DNA from: Candidatus Aminicenantes bacterium UBA4085
GTDB lineage: Bacteria > Acidobacteriota > Aminicenantia > Aminicenantales > UBA4085
DNA: 32,656 nucleotides
Assembly: GCA_002383325.1 (NCBI GenBank)
Contig: DFYJ01000138.1
Span: forward strand, 42,501 to 75,156
Direction: 5' to 3'
Under the pieces are notes generated by a model. The model made no database searches, had not been told where the DNA came from, and worked only from the letters and a program-made list of their open reading frames with translations. Shown here in pieces: positions 25,011 to 32,523 of this stretch. How positions within the stretch are numbered: the stretch's first letter is position 1; each line of letters opens with the position of its first letter. Both the position numbers and the translations under genes were made by a program.

Positions 25011-25868
25011 TTACCACCTGTACTTGTCGCGGTATCTTTTCCTCAGGACTATGGCTATCAAGTTCATCCCAAGCACCAGAAGCAGAAGCACCAGTGCTGT
25101 CGCGTATTGGATCGGGCGGGTGGCCAGCAGGTCGGACGACTGGGTCGCCATGTAGAACACGTGATAGGGAAGGGCCATGAAGCTGTCGAAGAAGCTGTCC
25201 GGCAGACGCTGCAGGGACATCGCTACGCCAGTGAGCATCAGCGGAGCCGTTTCGCCGGCGGCCCGGGACACGGAGAGGATTATGCCGGTGAATATTCCCG
25301 GCAAGGCATACGGAAGAACGTGATGCCAGATGGTCTGCCATTTGGTGGCGCCTAGCGCATATGACGCTTCCCGCACCGTGCTCGGCACCGCGGCGATGGC
25401 CTCCCTGGCGGAGGATATCATCAGTGGAAGGGTCATTATGCTGAGCGTGAGGCCGGCGGAGATCAGGGAGAAGCCCAACCCCAGATAGGCCACGAATATT
25501 CCCAGGCCGAGCAGCCCGTAGACTATTGAAGGGACTCCCGCAAGATTGTAGACGGCCAGCTTGAACACCCGGCCCATCCAGGAGCTCTGCTCGTACTCCA
25601 CCAGGTAAATGGCGGACATCACGCCGATGGGGACGGATATCGCCAGAACGATCAGCATCAGGTAGAACGTGCCCACGATCGCGGGAAGTATTCCGCCCTC
25701 GGTGTTGGCGCGGCGGGGCATCTCCGTAAGAAATTCGACGCTCAACCGTTCGAGACCTCCGGTGGCGATGTATCCCACCAGCACTATCAGGGCCAGGACG
25801 ACCAACAGGGCGCAGCCCCGGAACATGCTGAAGACCGCTATTTCGGTCGCTTTCCGGTTGAGCATCAT
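25011..25868 (-). CDS. pstA: Phosphate ABC transporter permease PstA
   Basis: A 285-residue inner-membrane permease with six predicted membrane helices. One helix starts near residue 12 ([25 protein letters not shown]). The permease core has the EAA-type cytoplasmic loop [36 protein letters not shown] split between two helices, which docks onto the ATPase. The family-typical [17 protein letters not shown] follows. The end [10 protein letters not shown] is typical of PstA. The start ATG 25868 shares its first base with the last base of the pstC stop (TGATG), and the stop is 2 bp before the pstB2 start, so pstC-pstA-pstB2 are tightly coupled. Codon use fits the archaeal-like right-hand region. 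Confidence 0.95.
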   Translation of the reverse strand: MMLNRKATEIAVFSMFRGCALLVVLALIVLVGYIATGGLERLSVEFLTEMPRRANTEGGILPAIVGTFYLMLIVLAISVPIGVMSAIYLVEYEQSSWMGRVFKLAVYNLAGVPSIVYGLLGLGIFVAYLGLGFSLISAGLTLSIMTLPLMISSAREAIAAVPSTVREASYALGATKWQTIWHHVLPYALPGIFTGIILSVSRAAGETAPLMLTGVAMSLQRLPDSFFDSFMALPYHVFYMATQSSDLLATRPIQYATALVLLLLVLGMNLIAIVLRKRYRDKYRW

Positions 25869-26794
25869 CAGTAGTCCTCCTTATAGCGATGGGTCACCCA
25901 TTCGGCCAGGAAGTTGATGACGAAGGTTATCACGAACAGGACCAGCCCGACCAGGAACAGCACGTGGTAGTGTTCGGAACCGAACTCCACCTCGCCGAAG
26001 TCGATGGCGATGGCGGCGGTCATCGTCTGAACGGAACGCAGGAAGTCGAAATGCAGCTGGGTGGCGTTCCCGGTGGCCATGAGCACCGTCATCGTCTCTC
26101 CGACCGCCCTGCCGAAGGCGAGCACGATGGCCGCCACGACCCCGGATATGGAGGCGGGGACCACCACGTGGCGAATCGTTTCCCATCTGGTGGCGCCCAG
26201 CGCCAGGGACGCCTCGCGGAGGCTGCGGGGCACGGCGTTCATGGCGTCCTCGGCCACGGTGACCATTATAGGGATCATCATGACGGCCAGCATGATCGCC
26301 CCGTTCAGGGCGTTCAGCTTGGTGACCGGGTCGAACACGACCGCGATCCATTCGGATAGTATTACCAGAGCGAAGAAACCGAAGATGACGGACGGAATTC
26401 CGGCCAGTATCTCGATGGCCGGCTTGAATATGGCTTTCACCCGGGGACTCGCGAGCTCCGCCAGCCAGATGGAGCATCCCAGTCCGATCGGGATGGCAAT
26501 GAGCGCCGCGCCGAAGGATACCATCATGGTGCCGACGAAGAGCGGTACGATACCGTACAGCGGGTACATCGGATGGGCGGGGTTCCACACCGTCCCGGTG
26601 AAGAAATCTATTATGTTGATGGACGTGAAGGCCGGCAGCGCTCCCAAAAGCAGTTCTCCGAACACCGCTGCCAATGCGACGACGGAGGACCAGGTGGCGA
26701 CGGTTAACGCAAGCTGGATCGCCTTCTCCCGGGGAGGCAGATGTTTGTTCTTGCGGAGCCGCCGTCCTCCTTCCCTTCTCAACTTCAACGCCAC
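25868..26794 (-). CDS. pstC: Phosphate ABC transporter permease PstC
   Basis: A 308-residue permease with a basic N-terminus ([21 protein letters not shown]) and six predicted membrane helices. The ATPase-docking loop is [33 protein letters not shown], followed by [22 protein letters not shown], the PstC signature. It forms the membrane channel with PstA. The start codon is GTG at 26794, with AGGT four bases upstream in GTAGGTAGAGTG. The preceding 74 bp to the pstS stop are runs such as GGTTTGATGGGGTTTGG; on the coding strand they are C- and A-rich with short T-runs, so partial termination after pstS is possible, as often seen when the binding protein is made in excess. Confidence 0.95.
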   Translation of the reverse strand: MALKLRREGGRRLRKNKHLPPREKAIQLALTVATWSSVVALAAVFGELLLGALPAFTSINIIDFFTGTVWNPAHPMYPLYGIVPLFVGTMMVSFGAALIAIPIGLGCSIWLAELASPRVKAIFKPAIEILAGIPSVIFGFFALVILSEWIAVVFDPVTKLNALNGAIMLAVMMIPIMVTVAEDAMNAVPRSLREASLALGATRWETIRHVVVPASISGVVAAIVLAFGRAVGETMTVLMATGNATQLHFDFLRSVQTMTAAIAIDFGEVEFGSEHYHVLFLVGLVLFVITFVINFLAEWVTHRYKEDY

Positions 26795-26868
26795 TCTACC
26801 TACGCTCCTCTGGGGTTTTGAAAAAGGTTTGATGGGGTTTGGTTAAAGGGTTGAGGAAAAGGTTTCGA

Positions 26869-28602
26869 TCAGCCCAGCTTGGCCATCTCCTGCTCGATCA
26901 CAGCCTGGGGGAGGGGGTAGAAGCCGATCTCGGTCACCACGCTCTGCCCACCATCGCTGCTCAGGATCCAGGACATCCAGCGGCTTACCTGGTCCGTCGG
27001 GGTGCCATCGGTGTAGATGTACAGGTACCTCGACAGCATGTAGTCGCCGCTGAGCACGGCCTCCTCGTCCAGGGGGCTGAAGGTCGGGTCGGCCTCCGTC
27101 TCCCTCAGGTCGAGCACCTTGATCCCGCTCGCGCTGGCGTAGCCTATTCCGATGTAACCGATCCCGCCCGCGTCGCCCTGGACCGCGTTCACGATGGCCG
27201 AGTTGCCGGTCAGCATGTTCATGTCCTGGCTGTAGTTCTCGGTGCCCAGGACCTCCTCCTGGAAGTACACGTAGGTGCCGGAGGAGGACTGGCGCCCGTA
27301 CAGGGTTATGTCCAGGTCGGCGCCGCCGACCTGGTTCCAGTTGGTGTACGTGCCGTTGTAGATGCCCTGCAGCTGCTCCTTGGTGAGGTTGGTTACGCCG
27401 TTGTCGTCGTTGGTGATGACGGCGATCCCGTCGATGGCCACCTTGAACTCCACCGGGTACACCCCGTTCGCGTTGGCCGCGGCGATCTCGCTGGCCTTTA
27501 TGGACCGGGAGGCCTGGGCCAGGTCGACCTGCCCGTTGACGAGGGCGCTGATGCCTGTTCCGCTGCCGCCACCGGTTATCTCCACGGTGATCCACGGGAA
27601 CTCCTCATGGAAGTCCTCGGAGAATATCTGGCACAGCTCGAGCATGGTGTCCGAGCCCTTCTGGGTCAGGGTGACCGAGGCGGGGGTGACCCCCATTTTG
27701 ACCAGGTTGTCCTCGTAGGCGTTCTGGGACATCTCGTAGAAGCCGATCTCGCCGACCAGGCTCTGGCCGTCGTCGAAGTTGACGATCCAGCGCAGGTAGT
27801 CCTTCACGATGCCGGTCGGGGTGCCCTTGGTGTAAAGGTACAGGTAACGGGAAAGGTCGTACTTTCCGCTCTTGACCGCCGACTCGTCGGTCGGGGCGAA
27901 GGCCTCGGACTCCGCGTCCGCCTTGAGGTCCAGGACGTTTATCCCGGAGGCATCGGCGTAGCCTATTCCGACGTAGCCGACACCGCCCGCGTCGCCCTGC
28001 ACTGCCGCCACTATGGCGGAGTTGCCGGAGAGCATGTTCATGTCCTGGCTGTAGTTCTCCTTCTGCAGGACGTGCTCCCAGAAGTACTCGTAGGTTCCGG
28101 ACGTGGACTGGCGGCCGTAGAGGGTGATGTCCTCGTCGGCCCCGCCCACCTGGTTCCAGTTGGTGTACGTTCCGTTATAGATGCCGCGCAGCTGCTCGAC
28201 CGTCAGGACGCCGACATCGTTCGAGGTGTGGACGATGATCGCTATGCCGTCGATGGCCACCTTGAACTCCACCGGGGTGAACCCGGCGGCCTGGGCGCTC
28301 TCGATCTCGCTGGCCTTTATCTGGCGGGACGCTTGGGCAACATCCACCTGTCCGTTTATCAGGGCGGTGATGCCGGTGCTGCTTCCGCCTCCGGAGACCT
28401 CGACCTCAACGGCCGGGTTCTCGGCCATGTATTCCTCTGCCCAGATCTGGCAGAGCTCAAGCAACGTATCGGACCCCTTCTGCACGATGACGCCACCTTC
28501 ATCGTTGTCGTCATCATTGTCCTGGAAGAGGAACACACCGACCGCGGCCACTATGATTATGGCTACGACGCCGATGACCAGGTACTTCATCTTGTTCTCC
28601 AT
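26869..28602 (-). CDS. pstS: PstS with two tandem phosphate-binding domains, membrane-anchored
   Basis: A 577-residue phosphate-binding protein, about twice the usual length. Residues 6-26 (YLVIGVVAIIIVAAVGVFLF) are an uncleaved-looking anchor, followed by an acidic linker (DNDDDNDEGG). Two PBP domains follow, A about 38-300 and B about 305-577. Each begins QKGSDT(L/M)LELCQI and keeps the phosphate loop (SGGGSSTGI and TGGGSGTGI), the ASR.IKASEI segment, YNGTYTNWNQVGGAD, ITLYGRQS.SGTY and YSQDMNML.GNSAIV. All phosphate-contact segments are present in both, so two binding sites are expected. The start ATG 28602 has GGTGA five bases upstream (archaeal type); ATGs at 28614 and 28635 are in frame. 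It is the first gene of the operon. Confidence 0.92.
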   Translation of the reverse strand: MENKMKYLVIGVVAIIIVAAVGVFLFQDNDDDNDEGGVIVQKGSDTLLELCQIWAEEYMAENPAVEVEVSGGGSSTGITALINGQVDVAQASRQIKASEIESAQAAGFTPVEFKVAIDGIAIIVHTSNDVGVLTVEQLRGIYNGTYTNWNQVGGADEDITLYGRQSTSGTYEYFWEHVLQKENYSQDMNMLSGNSAIVAAVQGDAGGVGYVGIGYADASGINVLDLKADAESEAFAPTDESAVKSGKYDLSRYLYLYTKGTPTGIVKDYLRWIVNFDDGQSLVGEIGFYEMSQNAYEDNLVKMGVTPASVTLTQKGSDTMLELCQIFSEDFHEEFPWITVEITGGGSGTGISALVNGQVDLAQASRSIKASEIAAANANGVYPVEFKVAIDGIAVITNDDNGVTNLTKEQLQGIYNGTYTNWNQVGGADLDITLYGRQSSSGTYVYFQEEVLGTENYSQDMNMLTGNSAIVNAVQGDAGGIGYIGIGYASASGIKVLDLRETEADPTFSPLDEEAVLSGDYMLSRYLYIYTDGTPTDQVSRWMSWILSSDGGQSVVTEIGFYPLPQAVIEQEMAKLG

Positions 28603-28681
28603 TCTTTTCACCATTGAGTTGTAAAGAAAGAACAAGGAGCTGCGGTCCAGTCACGCAGGACGAACAATGGAGGATCGAGTT

Positions 28682-28694
28682 GGCGTCTGACGCC
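28682..28694. repeat. Short palindrome in the pstS leader
   Basis: GGCGTC-T-GACGCC, six-base arms with one central base, lies in the predicted untranslated leader of pstS. It may be a protein-binding site or form a short stem; nothing else supports a role. Confidence 0.3.
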
Positions 28695-28760
28695 TGAGTC
28701 CCTTCCTGTCCCGGCTAGCTCTTTGTGCATTTTCTTCGGGGCGTGCTACCAAGGGCGCCA

Positions 28761-28768
28761 TTTATATA
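28761..28768 (-). promoter_or_regulatory. pstS: Archaeal TATA box for the pst operon
   Basis: The minus strand reads TATATAAA, a consensus archaeal TATA box. Transcription would start about 25 bp downstream, near 28736, leaving a leader of about 130 nt before the pstS start. Confidence 0.55.
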
Positions 28769-28796
28769 CATATGCAAAATAGAATATATTCTTGTA

Positions 28797-28857
28797 TTTT
28801 GTATATAGAGACAGTATCAATTAATATTTTTTATATTTCTAGTAAGTTTTGTATATA
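28797..28857. repeat. Direct repeat TTTTGTATATA, two copies 50 bp apart
   Basis: TTTTGTATATA occurs at 28797-28807 and 28847-28857, in the AT-rich divergent spacer between pstS and phoU. The second copy overlaps the 12-bp palindrome at 28849-28860. The copies may be operator sites for one regulator or just TATA-like DNA. Confidence 0.45.
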
Positions 28858-28860
28858 CAA
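28849..28860 (+). promoter_or_regulatory. phoU: Perfect palindrome TTGTATATACAA, TATA box/operator upstream of phoU
   Basis: The 12-bp sequence is its own reverse complement and lies 38-49 bp before the phoU start, where a TATA box would be expected. A dimeric AbrB-type regulator such as the PhoU encoded next to it could bind and block TBP. This is inference. Confidence 0.5.
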
Positions 28861-28897
28861 TAATCACTTAAGTACGTTTGTGAAACGGGATACCACC

Positions 28898-29905
28898 ATG
28901 AACACCGAGGTCCGCCGGGTGCAGAAGACCGGGGCGTCCACGTTGACCGTATCGCTGCCGAAGAACTGGGTGGACTCTTCCGGGCTCAAAGCTGGCGATC
29001 AGGTCTCCATGGCCGTCCAGCTTGATGGAACGATACTACTGGACACTAACATGGACCGTCGCAAGGAGACGTTCAAGAAGGAGATCTGGACGGACGGTGA
29101 TGAAAGCGCAGAGCACCTTACCCGCAAATTGATCGGCGCCTATCTCGTCGGTTACAACGTCATAGAGGTCCGATCCAAGGACCGCATGGAGCCGGAGGCC
29201 AAGAGCGCCATACGGGAGTTCTCCCGTCTAGCTATCGGACCGGAGGTCGTGGAAGAAACAGCCAACAGCGTGATAATGCACGACCTGTCCGACCCTATCG
29301 AGCTGCCACAGGAGAAGTGCGTCCGCCGCATGCATCTCATCGCACGAAGCATGCACGCCGATGCTATCGAAGCGTTATGCGAGGAGGACAAAGGATTGGC
29401 GGAGGACGTCATAGACCGGGACACGGACGTGGACCGCCTTTACTGGATGGCGGTGAAGCAGAACACCCTCATAGCCAGGGACCGCCGGCTCGGGGACCGC
29501 ATGGGCCTGGACATCTTCCAATCGAACGACCTGATGCTGGTGGCCCGTGGCATAGAGCGCATCGGGGATCACGCGGTGCGCATCGCCAGGAACGCCCTGC
29601 TGAGCGCGGAGGACGCGGACAAGATTCCCAACGCTGCCGAGATCAGGAAGCTGAGCGCGGAGTCCATGCGAGTGCTGGAGAAAGGAATGGACTCGCTCTT
29701 CCGCAAGGACATCCCGGAGGCGAACGATGTCATCGACGAGGGAAGGGACGTCGTCAAGCGCTGCGAGAAGCTCGGTCAGGGTAATCGGGCCAAGGACAGC
29801 CGGGAGGCCATCATCATCAACATGGTCATGGACTCCATCATACGGTCCACCATGTACGCCGTGGACATCGCGGAGATAGCCATCAACGGCGCCATGCGCC
29901 AATGA
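28898..29905 (+). CDS. phoU: Archaeal-type phosphate uptake regulator (AbrB-PhoU fusion)
   Basis: A 335-residue protein. Residues 1-50 are a SpoVT/AbrB-type DNA-binding domain (RRVQKTGASTLTVSLPKNWVDSSGLKAGDQVSM), and the rest are PhoU helical bundles. The PhoU signature is ERIGDHAVRIARNALL, and DRDTDVDRLYW supplies the acidic metal-binding stretch of the first bundle. PhoU proteins damp Pst uptake when phosphate is plentiful. In archaea the AbrB part is thought to bind DNA, and the divergent spacer offers candidate sites (28797-28857, 28849-28860). The start ATG 28898 begins the AbrB domain; a longer in-frame start at 28772 would translate the AT-rich promoter and is rejected. No clear ribosome binding site is seen. 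Confidence 0.93.
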   Translation: MNTEVRRVQKTGASTLTVSLPKNWVDSSGLKAGDQVSMAVQLDGTILLDTNMDRRKETFKKEIWTDGDESAEHLTRKLIGAYLVGYNVIEVRSKDRMEPEAKSAIREFSRLAIGPEVVEETANSVIMHDLSDPIELPQEKCVRRMHLIARSMHADAIEALCEEDKGLAEDVIDRDTDVDRLYWMAVKQNTLIARDRRLGDRMGLDIFQSNDLMLVARGIERIGDHAVRIARNALLSAEDADKIPNAAEIRKLSAESMRVLEKGMDSLFRKDIPEANDVIDEGRDVVKRCEKLGQGNRAKDSREAIIINMVMDSIIRSTMYAVDIAEIAINGAMRQ

Positions 29906-29966
29906 TCTCTTCCCCCCGATCAGCTAACTGGAAGCGGCGACGCTCCCCCTGAAACAAAGGTGTCGC

Positions 29967-30224
29967 TCATTTGTTCTGAGAGCTCTTCCAGAGAAGGTAT
30001 GCCAGTGCCGCCGTGCTCAGCCCAAGGATGAAACCCATGGTCAGCGCCCCCTCGGATTCGCTATCGCTTTTGTCTGGGACATCAACAATGTTCTGCCGTT
30101 GCAGCTCCTCCCAATCCAAAGCATCCGTGCCTTTTCGAACCAGGTAGGACTGGACCTCCTTCAGCTTGTTGTAATCCTCCTCCCTCAACCTGACCGTCTT
30201 GTATTTTTGCTCCGGGGGATCCAT
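29967..30224 (-). CDS. Small RHH-like protein with C-terminal membrane anchor
   Basis: An 85-residue protein I do not recognise. The N-terminal half, YKTVRLREEDYNKLKEVQSYL followed by VRKGTDALDWEEL, is arranged like a ribbon-helix-helix (CopG/MetJ-type) domain: one strand, then two helices. After an acidic linker (DKSDSESEG) comes a single membrane helix, MGFILGLSTAALAYLLW. It may be a membrane-tethered DNA-binding protein or a small membrane subunit. The start is taken as the second of two ATGs (30224), because AGGTGA lies four bases before it; the first (30227) is only one base away. A TATA box is at 30259-30266. Confidence 0.7.
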   Translation of the reverse strand: MDPPEQKYKTVRLREEDYNKLKEVQSYLVRKGTDALDWEELQRQNIVDVPDKSDSESEGALTMGFILGLSTAALAYLLWKSSQNK

Positions 30225-30258
30225 CATATCACCTGCTAATTGTATACAGTTGTAGTAA

Positions 30259-30266
30259 CTTATATA
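30259..30266 (-). promoter_or_regulatory. Archaeal TATA box for the small RHH-like gene
   Basis: The minus strand reads TATATAAG, about 35 bp before the start at 30224. Transcription would begin near 30235, giving a short leader that includes the AGGTGA ribosome binding site. Confidence 0.5.
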
Positions 30267-30500
30267 CTAACGTATTGTTAAGTGTACTACTAGAACTTGA
30301 ATTTTACCGATAAGACCTGGAACACATTTGAATACATCACTTCTTACCTTGGAACAGGGATTTCTTTGAACGCCTGAATATACGGAAATCGCATCAGAAA
30401 GTTCAAGATTGCCTCGTCGGACGATCTCCATTCGACATGTCACTTCATGAAGGAGATACTTCTTGTGATAGTGGAAAGCATCTAGTAGATAATGAGTCAT
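30267..30500 (-). CDS. Doubtful small ORF in AT-rich spacer
   Basis: A 77-residue frame (MTHYLLDAFHYHKKYLLHEV...) with no recognisable domain, no clear ribosome binding site, and a start lying inside the inverted repeat at 30496-30528. The DNA is AT-rich, so a chance open frame is as likely as a gene. It is the only candidate in the spacer between the RHH-like gene and abiEi. Confidence 0.2.
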   Translation of the reverse strand: MTHYLLDAFHYHKKYLLHEVTCRMEIVRRGNLELSDAISVYSGVQRNPCSKVRSDVFKCVPGLIGKIQVLVVHLTIR

Positions 30501-30528
30501 AATATCCCAAATAATAGGTTATTATGAC
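30496..30528 (+). promoter_or_regulatory. abiEi: Inverted repeat over the abiEi start, candidate operator
   Basis: The arm GTCATAATA (30496-30504) is the exact reverse complement of TATTATGAC (30520-30528), with a 15-bp spacer; the right arm covers the start codon at 30524. No ribosome binding site precedes the ATG, which suggests a leaderless mRNA whose TATA-like element is in the left arm. AbiEi antitoxins are known to repress their own promoters by binding inverted repeats. Confidence 0.55.
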
Positions 30529-31234
30529 ATTGCCTACAGCCACCTCGATATGGAAAAGGCTCCTAATTGAAGGGTACAAGGTAGTCACGTCCGAGGATGT
30601 GATGAGGATAGCTAGTAAGTTCGGAAAGGATGAACGGAGGAGTCTGCGCTATTTGCAGGAGCACGGATATATCTTCAGGATCCTGAGGGGCATATTCTAT
30701 GTCAAGAGCCCTGAGGAGGTAGAGGGGAACTTCTTCAAATATTCCATCTTCGAGATGATATCCGAAGCGTTGCGGATAAAGGGCGTCAAGAATTGGTACT
30801 TTGGACTGGAGACGGCTTTGAAGATGAACTTGATGACCCATGAATTCTACACGGTGGACAGCGCCATCACTGATTCTTTCAGAACCACGAAGGCCATCGG
30901 GATCCTTGATTCCAAGTTCGTTTTCAGAAAGTGGGCGATGACGGACCCACCGGCCGAATGGAAGATGAAGAGGATAACGGACCACGGTTGTGTTTTATAC
31001 ATTTCGGACAAGGAGAGAACGGTATTGGACCTGGCGTACAGGAACTACATCGATAAGGAGGACCTGAAACAGGTTCTCGCCCCGCTTATCGAGTTCGAGG
31101 AACAACTGGACCGAAAGAAGATCGTTGAATACCTTTCGTCCTATCCTCCGAAGTTCAGGGAGGCGATGATCGATGGATCGGTTCTTCAGGGACATCGGCA
31201 GGATCGGCGGAGCCAGAAGGACCGACGTCATTGA
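30524..31234 (+). CDS. abiEi: AbiEi-family antitoxin/transcriptional repressor
   Basis: A 236-residue protein of the AbiEi antitoxin family (type IV TA). The N-terminal winged-helix domain is SIWKRLLIEGYKVVTSEDVMRIASKFGKDERRSLRYLQEHGYIFRILRGIFYV in outline (about residues 8-60), where the LRGIFYV wing is typical. The rest holds the family pattern (NWYFGLETALKMN, GILDSKFVFRKW, YISDKERTVLDLAY). AbiEi represses the operon and counters the AbiEii nucleotidyltransferase without binding it directly. It begins at a candidate operator (30496-30528). The last 62 bases overlap the toxin frame, giving an odd basic tail (GHRQDRRSQKDRRH), so the true end may differ if an indel lies there. Confidence 0.82.
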   Translation: MTLPTATSIWKRLLIEGYKVVTSEDVMRIASKFGKDERRSLRYLQEHGYIFRILRGIFYVKSPEEVEGNFFKYSIFEMISEALRIKGVKNWYFGLETALKMNLMTHEFYTVDSAITDSFRTTKAIGILDSKFVFRKWAMTDPPAEWKMKRITDHGCVLYISDKERTVLDLAYRNYIDKEDLKQVLAPLIEFEEQLDRKKIVEYLSSYPPKFREAMIDGSVLQGHRQDRRSQKDRRH

Positions 31235-32104
31235 GAAGGATTATCATCTTCACGCATCACTGCTGGAGATCTCTAAGGACCAGTATCTCCGAGGTGATCT
31301 AGTGTTCAAAGGCGGCACCTGCTTGGTCAAGGCGTATTCCGGATACTATCGATCCTCGGAAGACATCGATCTCACCTGGGCTGATCAAGGTCAATGGTCA
31401 TCGGTGACCCCGAGCAAGAGGAACGATCTTTGCGCCAGGGAAGTTGAGAACGTGATCGGCCATTTGAAAAAAATTACTGACCGGATCGGCATGTCATTTT
31501 CTGGTGAAAAGTGTGGAAAGGACGTTCATATCAGCAGCGGGGGCAAGATGGTGACCGTCCATCCTATATCTCTGCTTTGGACAGGATGAGGGCATCTGTA
31601 AAGATAGAGGTGAATTTCTACGATGCCAAGGTCCATCCTTACCAAGAAAAAGTACTGGGAACCTACCTAGGAGGCGCTGACCTCCATCAGCTCGAGCCAT
31701 TGTATGAGGAACGATATCAAACCTATACGACACCGGTGGAGCTAACCTGTCATGATCGCCGGGAGATCTTTATAGAAAAATGCAGGGCCATGATGACCAG
31801 GAAGGTGTACAAACCCCGCGATCCCTTGGACCTGTACCACATGAGCTGGACGTTGGGTTATACGGTTCCAGAGCATAAGGACGGGATGCTCAGTAAGGTC
31901 AGGTTCGCACTGGACACATACGAACGTTGTTCGGAGAACATCGTTGACAACGATCTTTCCAAATTGGGTTACGATCACCGTGATGACAACCTGCCTCTCA
32001 TGATCATGCCGGAGGATATCGAAGGGTCCATTGGCAGGACCCATAAGGAGCTGGAAAGCATCAGGAAGGAGATCGTCTCAACGGAAATCGAGGTCGATCG
32101 ATAG
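31173..32104 (+). pseudogene. abiEii: AbiEii nucleotidyltransferase toxin, frameshifted
   Basis: The toxin partner of the AbiE system, split between two frames: 31173-31589 and 31511-32104. The first holds the NTase motif LVFKGGTCLVKAYSGYYRSSEDIDLTW in outline (GG-T and D-D residues), and the second continues with ASVKIEVNF, the conserved KPRDPLDLYHMSW and the C-terminal helices. The frames join near 31553-31566, where GGKMVTVHP should run on into YISALDRM; a single missing base restores the join. GGAGG lies nine bases before ATG 31173. It may be genuinely inactivated, or the missing base may be a sequencing or assembly error. All key motifs are otherwise present. Confidence 0.8.
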
Positions 32105-32170
32105 GTGAAGGGATCTGTCGAGCTAAGAGCATGCCGGCGGAGATGTCGGTAATCGGGAACTCTTGAAAAA

Positions 32171-32392
32171 CTACTTACCTTCTTCCCCCGTCCTCAGGAC
32201 GTTCTCGACGAAATCGGTCATCCGCTGGTCCCCGACCCCGCTTATCTTCGTCGCCAGCGAGATCGCCTTGCGGAGGTCCTCCTCGCTGACGTCCAACGCT
32301 CTGGCCTTTCCGAGATGATGCACGAAGCACGGCTGGCAATGCCCGGCCACCGAGGCGGAGATGGCCACCAGCTCCAATGTCCTGTCGTCCAT
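32171..32392 (-). CDS. AhpD-like/carboxymuconolactone-decarboxylase-fold small protein
   Basis: A 73-residue protein matching one AhpD-like (CMD) helical unit: ASVAGHCQPCFVHHLGKARALD followed by SEEDLRKAISLATKIS. The CxxC (CQPC) and the following His pair (VHHL) are the redox centre of AhpD-type proteins. These form small oligomers and act in disulfide reduction or peroxide defence. AGGTG lies seven bases before the start, and a TATA-like TATAATAT is at 32414-32421 on the minus strand. Confidence 0.85.
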   Translation of the reverse strand: MDDRTLELVAISASVAGHCQPCFVHHLGKARALDVSEEDLRKAISLATKISGVGDQRMTDFVENVLRTGEEGK

Positions 32393-32413
32393 TGCATTAC
32401 ACCTTGATCGTTA

Positions 32414-32421
32414 ATATTATA
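32414..32421 (-). promoter_or_regulatory. Possible archaeal TATA box for the AhpD-like gene
   Basis: The minus strand reads TATAATAT 21 bp before the start at 32392. This is close for a leadered mRNA that also needs the AGGTG site, so the assignment is tentative. Confidence 0.3.
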
Positions 32422-32523
32422 CTGTGACCTTAATGATTCTCAGAGGTTTTTTTCAAGGACGTTTGGGCATCTGCGGATGATGAAAGGGAACCATAATTAC
32501 ACGGATGTGTCATATCCAGTAGC

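Noticed and set aside
26839..28617. 592-codon plus-strand open frame
   Set aside because: It is antisense to pstS and mirrors its internal repeat; no independent domain or start signal.
28772..28897. 42-codon N-terminal extension of PhoU
   Set aside because: It would translate AT-rich promoter DNA including the TATA-like repeats; the AbrB domain begins at ATG 28898.
31173..31234. Overlap of abiEi and abiEii as a programmed gene fusion
   Set aside because: An overlap of about 60 bases with separate GGAGG site for the toxin fits ordinary coupling; no slippery sequence is seen.
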